Source: Geosporobacter subterraneus DSM 17957
GTDB taxonomy: Bacteria; Bacillota; Clostridia; Peptostreptococcales; Thermotaleaceae
NCBI RefSeq assembly: GCF_900142145.1
Contig: NZ_FQZV01000013.1
Span: 25,026 to 89,025 of the forward strand
Reading direction: 5' to 3'
DNA length: 64,000 nt
The stretch's first letter is position 1, and each line of letters opens with the position of its first letter. The notes beneath the pieces were generated by a model. That model searched no databases. It was not told where the DNA came from and saw nothing but the letters and a program-made list of their open reading frames with translations. Positions 55,791 through 64,000 of this stretch are shown here, piece by piece. A program made the position numbers and the translations under genes.

Positions 55791-57126
55791 ATTTCAACTC
55801 TAAAAGTCTCCATCCTTCTCTTCTATAGCGCATCACCATCAGCACTGCTTCCAGCATATACTGCAATGCCGTTGCCAGCCATACATAAACGATATTCAGC
55901 CTAAATACAAAAACGATTAAGAATATCAAGGGCAGTCGAACACCTAGGTTCGTAGCTAAAGAGATTTTGAATGGACCTTGCGTATCTCCAGCACCCTTCA
56001 ATGCGCCGGATACCACCATGGCAATGGCAATAGGCACCTGCTCTAAAGCCCCCACCCGGATACATTTAGCCGCTAAGGCTACCGTCTCTAGATCCGTAGT
56101 AAAAAAACTCATGATAAAATAGGGTATTGTTAGAAATAAAAAAGCTACGGAGGCCATCAACAGTATAGCATATTTTGCAGCTTTAGCCACACTTTCCTTT
56201 GCTCTGTCAACATTTTTTGCCCCAAGGTTTTGACCCATCAGCGTGGTAGCAGCTATAGCAAACCCATAACCGGGCATAAAAGAGAGAGATTCTGCAGCGA
56301 CAGCCACTGAATTGGCTGCAAATTGCACAGTGCCTAACTGGGCGATCCAAATGGCGGTAAGCAGCCTGCTTCCGTCATTCATTGTCATTTCAAAGGCTGC
56401 AGGAATGCTCAAGTTCACAAGTTTCTTGAAAATATCCCGGTCGATAGAAAACAAATCCCTAAAATAAATCTCAATGCCGCTCTTCCCAGAGAAAAGATAA
56501 TATAGAGAAACCAATGCGCCTAGGACTTGAGCCAGCCCGGTAGCTAAGGCCGCACCCTTAACGCCTAAGGCTGGGAATCCCCATTTTCCAAATATCAGAA
56601 CATAATCTCCAATAATATTGAAGGTATTCGCCCATAGCACAGCTCTCAAAGTGTAATTAGTTTTCCCCGCTCCTCTTAGAATTGCGTTGCTTACCCCAAA
56701 AGGAATCAGGAAAAAGCCTCCGATTAGGACATGTCTCAAATAGGTTTCCCCTAGCTCAACTACGGCCATATCCTTTACCGCCAATCTAAAAATATCTTTA
56801 GCAAATATCATACCTATCAGTGTCACGGTAATGCTGATTACAACACCTATGGAAAGGGCTTGTGCACCAATCTTCCCTGCCCTTCTGGTGTCTCCTGCTC
56901 CAATATTTCTTGCCACCAGAGCCGTTGCTCCAACACCTACTGCGCCTAAAATCATCATGGTAATAAACATGATCTGTGCCCCTAAACTCACAGCAGAAAT
57001 AGAAGCAGGATTTAGTCTTCCCACCATAGCCGTATCTACCGTCCATACCAGTGTGTGTAAGGTCATTTCCAGAATGGCCGGCCAAGCAATTTTTAATATA
57101 TCCTTGCGCACATCTAACTGTTCCAT
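55789..57126 (-). CDS. MATE family efflux transporter
   Basis: About twelve hydrophobic helices are visible over 445 residues. The starts of the two halves are WPAILEMTLHTLVWTVDTAMVGRL and NLSIPAAFEMTMNDGSRLL, a clear MATE duplication. These are Na+- or H+-driven exporters of drugs or metabolites. The gene is preceded by a 40-bp hairpin in its leader and by the terminator of the cyclophilin gene. Confidence 0.92.
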   Translation of the reverse strand: MEQLDVRKDILKIAWPAILEMTLHTLVWTVDTAMVGRLNPASISAVSLGAQIMFITMMILGAVGVGATALVARNIGAGDTRRAGKIGAQALSIGVVISITVTLIGMIFAKDIFRLAVKDMAVVELGETYLRHVLIGGFFLIPFGVSNAILRGAGKTNYTLRAVLWANTFNIIGDYVLIFGKWGFPALGVKGAALATGLAQVLGALVSLYYLFSGKSGIEIYFRDLFSIDRDIFKKLVNLSIPAAFEMTMNDGSRLLTAIWIAQLGTVQFAANSVAVAAESLSFMPGYGFAIAATTLMGQNLGAKNVDRAKESVAKAAKYAILLMASVAFLFLTIPYFIMSFFTTDLETVALAAKCIRVGALEQVPIAIAMVVSGALKGAGDTQGPFKISLATNLGVRLPLIFLIVFVFRLNIVYVWLATALQYMLEAVLMVMRYRREGWRLLELK

Positions 57127-57145
57127 AATTTCCCCCGATTTACTC

Positions 57146-57185
57146 CCCGGCAGTTAAGCTACCCCTTTTGCTTAACTTGCCCGGG
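57146..57185 (-). repeat. Long imperfect hairpin in the MATE leader
   Basis: GTTAAGC (57153-57159) pairs with GCTTAAC (57170-57176) over a 10-base loop. The stem extends through CCCGGCA with TTGCCCGGG with two bulges. It lies 20 bp upstream of the MATE start, has no T-run, and may fold in the mRNA. Confidence 0.55.
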
Positions 57186-57207
57186 CATTTCTTTTGATTG
57201 ATTGGCA

Positions 57208-57237
57208 ATGAAAAAGAGATAGGTTCGATCCCATCTC
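57208..57237 (-). terminator. Terminator after the cyclophilin gene
   Basis: GAGATAGG (57216-57223) pairs with CCATCTC (57231-57237) with one wobble, and TTTTTC follows on minus. It starts one base after the gene stop. Confidence 0.75.
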
Positions 57238-57765
57238 CTAAAGCTTCTCCGGTTCCGGATATACTATCCCAAATAGGTCTGCAGTTACTTCCTTCATTCT
57301 TTGGTCCTCCACAGGTTTGTCGTTGAAGTTGCGTTTGCTTCCTGCAATCCGATCCACTTCCTCGATCCCTTCAATAACCTTTCCAAAGGCTGCGTACTGC
57401 CCATCTAAATGAGGTGATGTCTCATGCATAATAAAAAACTGAGATCCTGCAGAATCCGGATGCCCGGCTCTTGCCATAGATATTACACCACGAGTATGCT
57501 TTAGCTCGTTTTTAAAACCATTTCTCATAAATTCTCCCTTTATATGATAACCAGGCCCGCCGGTGCCGCTGCCTTGAGGGCATCCCCCTTGAATCATAAA
57601 GCCTGGGATTACTCTATGAAAGATCAAACCGTTATAAAAGCCCTTTTCTACTAAAGAAATAAAGTTATGTACTGTATTGGGAGCAATCTGCGGATATAAC
57701 TCGACCTTTATTTTATTTCCGTTTTCCATCTCAATTTGTACTACTGGATTATGCAATACTCTCAT
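57238..57765 (-). CDS. Cyclophilin-type peptidyl-prolyl cis-trans isomerase
   Basis: Cyclophilin catalyses proline isomerisation. The active-site [13 protein letters not shown] near residue 49, [20 protein letters not shown] near 93 and [15 protein letters not shown] are characteristic. It has no signal peptide and is cytoplasmic, 175 residues. The ATG has the GAGAGG site directly adjacent, so a TTG a few codons on (57756) is another candidate start. Confidence 0.93.
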   Translation of the reverse strand: MRVLHNPVVQIEMENGNKIKVELYPQIAPNTVHNFISLVEKGFYNGLIFHRVIPGFMIQGGCPQGSGTGGPGYHIKGEFMRNGFKNELKHTRGVISMARAGHPDSAGSQFFIMHETSPHLDGQYAAFGKVIEGIEEVDRIAGSKRNFNDKPVEDQRMKEVTADLFGIVYPEPEKL

Positions 57766-57828
57766 CCTCTCTCATTAATCTTGTACTATTTATTTTTACT
57801 ACATTCTTCACAAAATTACAATACCTTT

Positions 57829-58272
57829 TTAAATCTTTTTAACCCCACACATAATGCCTTTTCCTAAATAAAAGGTGGCTTTCCCTGCAAATATCAAGGT
57901 TCTGCCTAAGACCTTTCCAGCCCCTGCTACAAATCTTCTTGCAGTTTCCTTGCTAATTGCAATATCTTCATCAATCATCTCAAAGGAAAGACCATGCTCC
58001 AGCAACAGATGATTCGCCTTTTCTTCGTCACTCATCTGAAGCACCTTTTTAAGAACCGTCAGAATAATAATCAGATCATCAATTTGGCCTAAAACAGGAA
58101 CGATACTCGGTACCAGCTCAATTGGTGAAATCATGTATCCTAAAGTACCGTATAAGAGGACTTTTTGCGTTTTTGTCATGGCCGGATCTCTGTATAAGTG
58201 GTAGAGCAGTTTTGTATAGGCAGGCAGCCGCTTAATCGTCTGTAAGATTTCTACTTTATTCTGTTCCATCAT
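57829..58272 (-). CDS. YkvA/DUF1232 family protein
   Basis: The DUF1232 core is LLYGTLGYMISPIELVPSIVPVLGQIDDLIII near residues 50-80. It is a small membrane-associated protein of unknown role. I start at the ATG at 58272, with AAAGGA 7 bp upstream, rather than 58314. It has 147 residues. Confidence 0.82.
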   Translation of the reverse strand: MMEQNKVEILQTIKRLPAYTKLLYHLYRDPAMTKTQKVLLYGTLGYMISPIELVPSIVPVLGQIDDLIIILTVLKKVLQMSDEEKANHLLLEHGLSFEMIDEDIAISKETARRFVAGAGKVLGRTLIFAGKATFYLGKGIMCGVKKI

Positions 58273-58362
58273 ACCTACATCCTTTTCTATATCGTTTATA
58301 TATATTATACCCAAACCCTATAAGCTGATGCCTTTTTAATTGGTTTAATATTGATTATAAAA

Positions 58363-58397
58363 CAGATATAGAAAGCTCTGATGATCACATCAGAGCT
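58363..58397 (-). terminator. Terminator after cadA
   Basis: AGCTCTGATG (58374-58383) pairs with CATCAGAGCT (58388-58397), 4-base loop, followed on minus by TTCTATAT. Confidence 0.8.
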
Positions 58398-58409
58398 CCA
58401 CTGTTTAGA

Positions 58410-60536
58410 TTATGCAGTCTCCTCTATTTTCATAATGCGCAATGCATTCAGAATTGCCAACAGTGCTACTCCCACGTCTGCAAATACAGCTTCCCACATG
58501 GTAGCCAAACCACCGGCCCCTAAAATCAGTACTACGCCTTTTACTACTAGGGCAAAAACAATATTTTGGTAAACGATCTTCCTTGTTTTTCTCGCAATCT
58601 TTATGGCCTGAATCAACTTAGAAGGAGCATCATCCATAATCACCATATCAGCCGCCTCAATGGCGGCATCAGAGCCTAACCCGCCCATGGCAGCGCCGAT
58701 ATCAGCCCTTGCCAGCACTGGAGCATCGTTGATACCATCCCCAAGAAAGAGAATTTTCTCCTTGTTTTTCTTCTCATTCTCCAGTTTTTCTAATACTGCT
58801 ACTTTTTCGTGGGGAAGCAGTTCTGTGTGAATCTCAGCAATCCCCAAGGAAGCACCGACTGCTTCCCCAACTGCTCTATGATCTCCTGTCAACATGACAA
58901 TCCGCTTTATTCCTAATTGCTTTAATCCCTTAATCAAGGGCAGTGCATCTTCCTTGACTGAATCGTCAATTACGATATACCCTGCATAAGCTCTATCGAC
59001 GGCAACATAAACGATCGTACCAGGTACTTCTGTTCTATCGAATGCAACGCCTTCATTTTCTAAGAGTTTGCCTCTTCCCAGTAGTATTTCTTTATCTTCC
59101 AGTATTGTTTTTGTGCCTAAGCCCGGAATTTCTTCAAAGGCCTTGATGCGGGATCTTTCTATTTCCTGACCATAGGCTTGTAGAATCGACTTGCCGATTG
59201 GATGATTGGCATAACTTTCACCGTATGCCGCATATTTCAAAAGGGTCTCTGAATCCAACAAACCAGTAGAATAAATCTCCTTAACAGTAAACACTCCTTC
59301 TGTTAATGTGCCGGTTTTATCTAGCACAATGGTATCTACATCATTTAGAGCTTCCAGATAATTTCCTCCCTTTACCAGTATTCCGTTTCTTGATGCACTG
59401 CCGATTCCTCCGAAAAAGCCTAATGGTATGGACACGACCAACGCACAAGGACAGGACACTACTAAAAATATCAGGGCTCTGTATATCCATGGGGAAAATA
59501 AAGCTTCAGAGATCAATAGGGGCGGTAAAACAGCAATTCCTATGGCAGTAAACACAACTACAGGAGTATAATATTTGGCAAATTTAGTGATAAAGTTTTC
59601 TGTAGGCGCTTTTTTTGCTGCAGCATTTTGAACCAACTCTAATATTTTCGATACCGTTGATTCTCCGAAGGTCTTCTCAACCAGGATTGTAAGCAATCCA
59701 TTGATATTGATCATGCCGCTTAAGGCCTGATCCCCTGGCTTTAGATTTCTAGGCACGGATTCTCCCGTTAGCGCCGATGTATCTACACTGGATATCCCCT
59801 CCAGGACTTTTCCGTCCAGTGGGATTTTCTCTCCAGGCCTTACCACAATCCTATCGCCAACTTTTACTGATTGGGGTCTTACAGTTTGAATTTCTTCTCC
59901 CAGCTTTAAATTTGCCGAATCAGGACGGATATCCAATAGTGCTTTAATGGATTTTTTTGATTGATTTACGGCATGATCCTGAAACAGCTCACCAATCTGA
60001 TAAAACAACATAACCGCTACTGCCTCAGAATATTCTCCAATCACAAAGGCTCCTAATGTAGCAATACTCATCAGAAAATTTTCGTCAAACAGCTGACCCT
60101 GCCCAATATTCCGCAGTGCCCTCCAAAGAACCTCACCACCGATCAACAAATAACTTGAAACAAATAGAGCAAGTTCTATATAAACTGGAAAAGTTCCCAT
60201 AATCTCAACTAGGAATAATATGACTCCTATTCCCAAGGGAATATGTTGTTTCCAATTATAGGCTTCCGCTTCAATCGGCTCCTCTTCTATATCCTCTATA
60301 TTCATTTCTCTGATAACCACATGGGGTTCAAGACTATGGACAATAGCGTCTATTTCTACCCTGATTCGATCAATGTTTGCATCATCAGCTGTTTCTAAGG
60401 TTAAAACATTGGTAATAAAATTCAAAGATGCAGACAGAACACCTTCAACATGGCTGATCCGTTCCTCAATTTTCAAAGCACAACTGGCACAATCTAATCC
60501 TTCCAGTAGAATTTCTTTTTTTGCGACACCTATCAC
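58410..60536 (-). CDS. cadA: Heavy-metal translocating P-type ATPase (Cd/Zn type)
   Basis: The protein starts with a heavy-metal domain (LLEGLDCASCALKIEE, CxxC). It is followed by membrane helices, SALTGESVPRN, the CPC metal-binding motif in VVSCPCALVVSIPL, the phosphorylation site LDKTGTLTEG and the hinge LGDGINDAPVLARADIG. CPC and the neighbouring CadC suggest Zn2+/Cd2+ export. The start is a GTG at 60536 with GGGGGAG 6 bp upstream; the frame extends to 60641 without a good site. It has 708 residues. Confidence 0.93.
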   Translation of the reverse strand: MIGVAKKEILLEGLDCASCALKIEERISHVEGVLSASLNFITNVLTLETADDANIDRIRVEIDAIVHSLEPHVVIREMNIEDIEEEPIEAEAYNWKQHIPLGIGVILFLVEIMGTFPVYIELALFVSSYLLIGGEVLWRALRNIGQGQLFDENFLMSIATLGAFVIGEYSEAVAVMLFYQIGELFQDHAVNQSKKSIKALLDIRPDSANLKLGEEIQTVRPQSVKVGDRIVVRPGEKIPLDGKVLEGISSVDTSALTGESVPRNLKPGDQALSGMININGLLTILVEKTFGESTVSKILELVQNAAAKKAPTENFITKFAKYYTPVVVFTAIGIAVLPPLLISEALFSPWIYRALIFLVVSCPCALVVSIPLGFFGGIGSASRNGILVKGGNYLEALNDVDTIVLDKTGTLTEGVFTVKEIYSTGLLDSETLLKYAAYGESYANHPIGKSILQAYGQEIERSRIKAFEEIPGLGTKTILEDKEILLGRGKLLENEGVAFDRTEVPGTIVYVAVDRAYAGYIVIDDSVKEDALPLIKGLKQLGIKRIVMLTGDHRAVGEAVGASLGIAEIHTELLPHEKVAVLEKLENEKKNKEKILFLGDGINDAPVLARADIGAAMGGLGSDAAIEAADMVIMDDAPSKLIQAIKIARKTRKIVYQNIVFALVVKGVVLILGAGGLATMWEAVFADVGVALLAILNALRIMKIEETA

Positions 60537-60555
60537 TGTTTTCTCCCCCTTTTTT

Positions 60556-60918
60556 CTACTTATGCAAAATATGGTTAAACCCTTGGTCGAATATTTGCTT
60601 GATATGTTCATCATCCAGGGAATAATATACGATTTTTCCATCCCTTCTATATTTCACCAGTCTGGCCTGCTTCAGGACCCGCAATTGATGGGATATGGCC
60701 GACTGATTCATTCCTAACAAAGCTGCAATATCGCATACACACATCTCGGACTCAAACAAAGCACATAGTATTTTTATCCGTGTAGTATCCCCAAAAACCT
60801 TAAACAGCTCTGCTAAATCATATAGCGTTTCTTCCACTGGCATTTTTCTCTTTACCTTTTCTACAGTATCGTTATGAATGACTGTACAGCTGCAGCTGTC
60901 TTCATTGCTGTTCGCCAT
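60556..60918 (-). CDS. cadC: CadC/SmtB-type metal-responsive repressor
   Basis: This ArsR-family winged-helix repressor has SEMCVCDIAALLGMNQSAISHQL, where CVC is the alpha3 metal site. It also has SLDDEHIKQIFDQGF, followed by a further histidine, as in the alpha5 site. Both sensor sites are thus present, as in CadC. An N-terminal NEDSCSCTVI segment gives further cysteines. The ATG at 60918 has AAAAGGAG upstream. It has 120 residues and lies 19 bp before cadA, so it surely controls it. Confidence 0.9.
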   Translation of the reverse strand: MANSNEDSCSCTVIHNDTVEKVKRKMPVEETLYDLAELFKVFGDTTRIKILCALFESEMCVCDIAALLGMNQSAISHQLRVLKQARLVKYRRDGKIVYYSLDDEHIKQIFDQGFNHILHK

Positions 60919-61173
60919 AATCCCATCTCCTTTTAATTTATTATATGTACATATATTCATATGTTCTGCTATCATTATAAATCTTTCCTATAAAAATAAC
61001 AATAGGTTTTATAAGATTTTAAATAAGATTTAACAGTTTTTTTATTATGTGAGAATGAATCTATGATATGCTTATACATAATCCGCAGATTATAAACATA
61101 TATAAAAATAGGTACGATCATCTTTATCTTGACAATTTCATATATAAAATCTTATCGATAAGGAGGATTTTGC

Positions 61174-61401
61174 ATGATCGATGGCATGAAAATTCGCAGC
61201 CTGCGCACAGAGAAAGGGTATACTTCTTTAGATTTGGCAGTTCGCAGCAATATATCGAAAAGCTATATTGAAGAAATTGAGAGAGGAGATAAAATAAATC
61301 CCAGCTTTAAGACCGTCGAAAAATTAGCCGATGCGTTGAATGTTCTCATTGATGATCTTAGGAGGCCAATCAGTAAAACAGCATCTATAGAAAACATATA
61401 A
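61174..61401 (+). CDS. Small XRE-type HTH protein
   Basis: It is a 75-residue Cro/cI-type helix-turn-helix protein: MKIRSLRTEKGYTSLDLAVRS and KSYIEEIERGDKINPSFKTV are the usual helices 1-4. A strong AAGGAGGA site precedes the ATG. It may regulate itself or a nearby gene; the flanking gene is transcribed in the opposite direction. Confidence 0.88.
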   Translation: MIDGMKIRSLRTEKGYTSLDLAVRSNISKSYIEEIERGDKINPSFKTVEKLADALNVLIDDLRRPISKTASIENI

Positions 61402-61439
61402 AATATAAGCAGCCAAAATAGTTTTGGCTGCTTATATTT
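61401..61439. terminator. Bidirectional terminator between XRE and DUF1461 genes
   Basis: A perfect 18-bp stem, positions 61401-61418 with 61422-61439 and a TAG loop (core AAGCAGCCAAAA / TTTTGGCTGCTT). It sits between convergent genes. Confidence 0.85.
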
Positions 61440-62136
61440 ATGCATTTATTTTTTTAGATCTCAGCATACCATATGCTGTCGCTGACAATGCCAACTGAAT
61501 GCATAAAAACCAACTAAAAATTTTCCTGCTGATTTCAGTAAAAAATTCTAAAGGCACCATCTGAATCAATACTTCCTTCTCCGGATCCAGCTGCCAAAGA
61601 TCATTGTCAAAGAAAATCTCATGGAAATGGGTAAAATACTTATTAAAATCAATTTGCATCAATATTAGCAAAATCAATGCAAATACAAGAGGCACCAATC
61701 CAGACCATAATAAACTTTTATAAATCTCCTGCCTGGAGCTATTGGAAAGGAGAAACATCCCTACAGCAGCTGCCGCTATAAGATAAAGGCCCCACCGCCT
61801 TAAAGAAAATGCCTGTAAAAAGAGAAACTTCACATCAATCATATGCAGTTTTTCTCGCTCTCCAAAAACCTCACGGTTCTCTCCACGGATATTGGCCTGT
61901 ATATTTAGATCATTCTCCCGGTCTTTCAAATAATCCATCAGCTTGATGGTAACCCTTTCTAAATCCGCTATATCCATACCGGTAGTTTCCTGCACGTTAT
62001 TCTTTTCATAAGTAGCTAGATAGAAATCTATATTGAAGGTGTAAAACTGTAGAATGGATATTAATAAAACCAAAGGCAGAAAAACAGCAATCACCAACCT
62101 GCACAGCCCTAAAACCACCCTATTTCCTTGTTTCAT
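61438..62136 (-). CDS. DUF1461 (TIGR01906-like) integral membrane protein
   Basis: The N-terminal helix (about 12-30) is followed by FYTFNIDFYLATYEKNNV and an outer region with LKDRENDLNIQANIRGENREVF. Three further helices (near 105-120, 140-160 and 205-222) follow. This matches the DUF1461/TIGR01906 family of unknown function. It has 232 residues with an AAGGGGG ribosome site. Confidence 0.82.
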   Translation of the reverse strand: MKQGNRVVLGLCRLVIAVFLPLVLLISILQFYTFNIDFYLATYEKNNVQETTGMDIADLERVTIKLMDYLKDRENDLNIQANIRGENREVFGEREKLHMIDVKFLFLQAFSLRRWGLYLIAAAAVGMFLLSNSSRQEIYKSLLWSGLVPLVFALILLILMQIDFNKYFTHFHEIFFDNDLWQLDPEKEVLIQMVPLEFFTEISRKIFSWFLCIQLALSATAYGMLRSKKINA

Positions 62137-62246
62137 CTGATATTACCCCCTTTTCATAGGACACTTGCACAACTTTATCGGAATGTTTATCAACTTTTCA
62201 AAAAAAGCATAAGATATACTAGAATCAGAGGAAGGAGAATGAAGGA

Positions 62247-62522
62247 ATGACAAATATCAACAAAGAGCTAACTGCGCTATTAGCCTCAGAAACTTTTACC
62301 AGTCTCTTGGGAAGCAGCTCCGTTCAAGTTGTACAACTTCAAGCAGCCATTAGTTTGCTTATCCAAGCCGGAATCCCATTTGATGTTAGCTATAGTCCTG
62401 GAACCAGAAGATTATCTCCTTCAGCAGAACTTACCATTTTTATCAGTCCAACCACTACACTCAACTTTACTTTTACTTTTGGCGGTGGTGCAGGTCTCTT
62501 TGGTGGCGGCATAACAACATAA
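62247..62522 (+). CDS. Small glycine- and threonine-rich protein, unknown function
   Basis: It has 91 residues with AAGGAG and AAGGA before the ATG. The first half is helical (NKELTALLASETFTSLLG, QLQAAISLLIQAGIP), the second rich in Thr, Ser and Phe, with the end FGGGAGLFGGGITT. There are no charged stretches or membrane span. I do not recognise it. Composition is unlike that of a shadow frame, and the plus-strand signals are good. Confidence 0.6.
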   Translation: MTNINKELTALLASETFTSLLGSSSVQVVQLQAAISLLIQAGIPFDVSYSPGTRRLSPSAELTIFISPTTTLNFTFTFGGGAGLFGGGITT

Positions 62523-62686
62523 AGTGGTGTTACTTCTTAATCTATAGATTCTACTGTTTTATAATCCTCACAACCACTTCCACGTGGCTTGATAGGATAG
62601 AATTAATGTCATTAGGGGTATCGGTAAAAGGGAATATATCTATAGTATTTTTAGCACTATCTGCAAGTGAGAACATATCTAATATT

Positions 62687-63748
62687 TTAGGAAGCTTTTT
62701 CTATAACTTCTTCAAATATTTCAACAAGGTAAGGGTCGAATTGAGTACCACTACATCTTTTTATTTCCTCTACAGCTTCTTCATGGGATTTAACCTTGTT
62801 ATAGGGTCTTAGATTTGTCATGGCATCATAAGCATCTACAAGGGATAAAATTCTACACTCAATAGGAATGTCCTCCTCTTTTAATCCTAGAGGATAACCC
62901 TTACCATCCCATCTTTCATGATGCTTGAGTATCAAATCTGCAACCCCTGAAAGTTCATGGGAGTTTATTGCAAATCGGTAGCCCTTCTCTGTATGGCTTC
63001 TCATGATTTCCCATTCTTCATCAGTTAATTTTCCCGGCTTTTTAAGTATATGGTCAGGTATTACAATTTTCCCTAAATCATGGACTTCAGCTAAAAGGAT
63101 TAATCTGTTTTTCTTATCTTCATCTAATTGTATTTTTTGTGCAATTTTTTTACACAGATCTGCTACCCTTTGGGTATGACCTGATGTAACAAAATCCCTT
63201 TCTGATAACATAGCCATCAAAACACTTAATAATTGCCTTTTGCTGCTTTCTTTTGTTAAGAGCTTGTTTCTATACATGGTATCATCGGCTTCTTTTAAGA
63301 TTTCATCAATTTCTTTATTGTCTCCTATACTGCATCCTAATGCTACTGACAATCTTAAAATTTTATTTCGGATAGATTCATTGTACTTTTCTATATTTTC
63401 TTTAATTCTTTCCATTATCTTTTTTATTTCTTCTCTATCATTTATTTGAGGAAGTATTACAACAAATTCATCTCCACCTATTCTGGCTATTATGTCGTTT
63501 CCCCTTACGGATTTTTTTAAAATATCGGCAAAGCTTTTTAAAAACTCATCTCCACTAGAATGTCCTAATGCATCGTTAATAAATTTAAGGCCGTTTAAGT
63601 CACACATAATTAAACCAAGTTTAATGAGTTTCTTTTCTTTATATTCTTTAATCTTGTTTTCAAAATAGTTGAAGTTAAATACTCCTGTTAATACATCATA
63701 TATACTTGAGTAAATTTCATAATTTTTAAGCCTTGAAATAACAATGTT
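62687..63748 (-). pseudogene. GGDEF/HD-GYP gene cut at its 5' side
   Basis: The frame is open from 63748, just before an in-frame TGA at 63749-63751, and starts without a start codon. The visible sequence begins SRLKNYEIYSSIYDVLTGVFN, the start of a GGDEF domain, then has RIGGDEFVVILPQ. The HD-GYP domain follows (SGHTQRVADLC, LLAEVHDLGKIVIPDHIL, GKGYPLGLKEEDIP). The two domains make and break cyclic-di-GMP. The upstream sensor part is missing, replaced by an insertion sequence; a short product from the ATG at 63607 could still carry HD-GYP. Confidence 0.82.
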
Positions 63749-63751
63749 TCA

Positions 63752-64000
63752 AAAATATAAAAAAACAGTCTACCCCAATCCGATAAATAATTTGTAAAAA
63801 AAATCCACAGAAAGGGGCGACTGCAAATTATGTATCGGCAAACAACTTTATTTACTTTAGATCAAATTATTGAACTTCAACCATTAACAAAATTACAGGC
63901 TATTTTGACTTTCATTGACTATTCCATTTTACTACAAGCTTTTCAAATTCAACCCTGTAAACGTGGTCCTAAGGGTTTCTCTTTTGAGGCTTTACTTAAT
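63752..64000 (+). mobile_element. Left part of an insertion sequence, runs off the right edge
   Basis: Just where the GGDEF frame ends, the sequence changes and a transposase begins. CAGTCtaCCCC (63766-63776) and GGGGcGACTG (63814-63823) could form a hairpin that hides the transposase start, as IS elements often do. The other end and target duplication are outside the window; the left boundary is approximate, within about 63735-63765. Confidence 0.7.
63830..64000 (+). CDS. Transposase N-terminus (3' end off window)
   Basis: I translated 57 codons from the ATG at 63830 to the edge without a stop. The start MYRQTTLFTLDQIIELQP and the KRGPKGFSFEALLN segment look like the N-terminus of DDE transposases of the IS4/IS1182 superfamily. 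The catalytic residues are outside, so the family is uncertain. A weak AAAGGGG lies 12 bp upstream. Confidence 0.65.
   Translation, partial: MYRQTTLFTLDQIIELQPLTKLQAILTFIDYSILLQAFQIQPCKRGPKGFSFEALLN

Noticed and set aside
57140..57190. MATE leader hairpin as a known riboswitch (guanidine, manganese, preQ1)
   Set aside because: The conserved bases of those classes are not present; only a simple stem is seen.

Overview
The window is low-GC DNA from an anaerobic, clostridia-type Firmicute. The signs are a complete cobalt-early (anaerobic) B12 pathway, Shine-Dalgarno-led genes with many TTG and GTG starts, a VanW/G5 protein, a DUF1461 protein, a SpoIIE-type phosphatase and an FtsA-like protein with a long tail. 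An Alkaliphilus-like relative is my guess from gene content only. Most genes lie on the minus strand.

Region 1 (1-20.4 kb, minus) makes adenosylcobalamin. A good promoter (17837-17865) feeds a cobalamin riboswitch (about 17680-17835) and an intrinsic terminator (17586-17620). Downstream lie 19 closely packed or overlapping genes: cbiA, cobQ/cbiP, cbiB, cobD, pduX-like, cbiX, cbiC, cbiD, cbiE, cbiT, cbiL, cbiF, cbiG, hemA, cbiH, cbiJ, precorrin-2 dehydrogenase, hemC and a cobA-hemD fusion that runs off the left edge. Because hemA, hemC and hemD are inside this unit, B12 should control tetrapyrrole synthesis from its first committed step. A second unit upstream (cobU, cobA/cobO, cobS, cobC) finishes the nucleotide loop.

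Region 2 (20.5-29.6 kb) holds housekeeping and envelope genes: an LCAT-like hydrolase, ogt, a DUF2225 protein, a VanW/G5 protein, an initiator tRNA, an FtsA-like ATPase with a repeated tail, nth, a DUF503 protein and kbl.

Region 3 (29.8-35.8 kb) is the most unusual part. A Lon-family protease gene is split into a 5' part (34429-35790) and a 3' part (29836-30948) by a 3,567-bp element. The element encodes an intact large serine recombinase, a 44-residue protein just upstream of it, and a divergent sodium:alanine/glycine symporter. Both ends carry the 8-bp core AGCAGTCG. Joining the two chromosomal sides through one core restores a 795-codon frame. Joining the two element ends creates an inverted-repeat site like a serine-integrase attP. 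This has the layout of skin-like excisable elements found in sporulation genes, but with a protease as target and a transporter as cargo.

Region 4 (35.9-62.5 kb) is mixed chromosomal content: queG, two lepB genes, a ZIP transporter, a deleted remnant of nfo, a MASE3-SpoIIE-type phosphatase, glsA, a TGS nucleoside kinase, asparaginase, RNA-modification enzymes, pssA and a psd homologue lacking the usual pyruvoyl-forming serine, fba, a MATE exporter, a cyclophilin, and a cadC-cadA metal-efflux pair.

Region 5 (62.7-64 kb) is a GGDEF/HD-GYP gene cut at its 5' side, next to the start of an insertion sequence that continues past the right edge.
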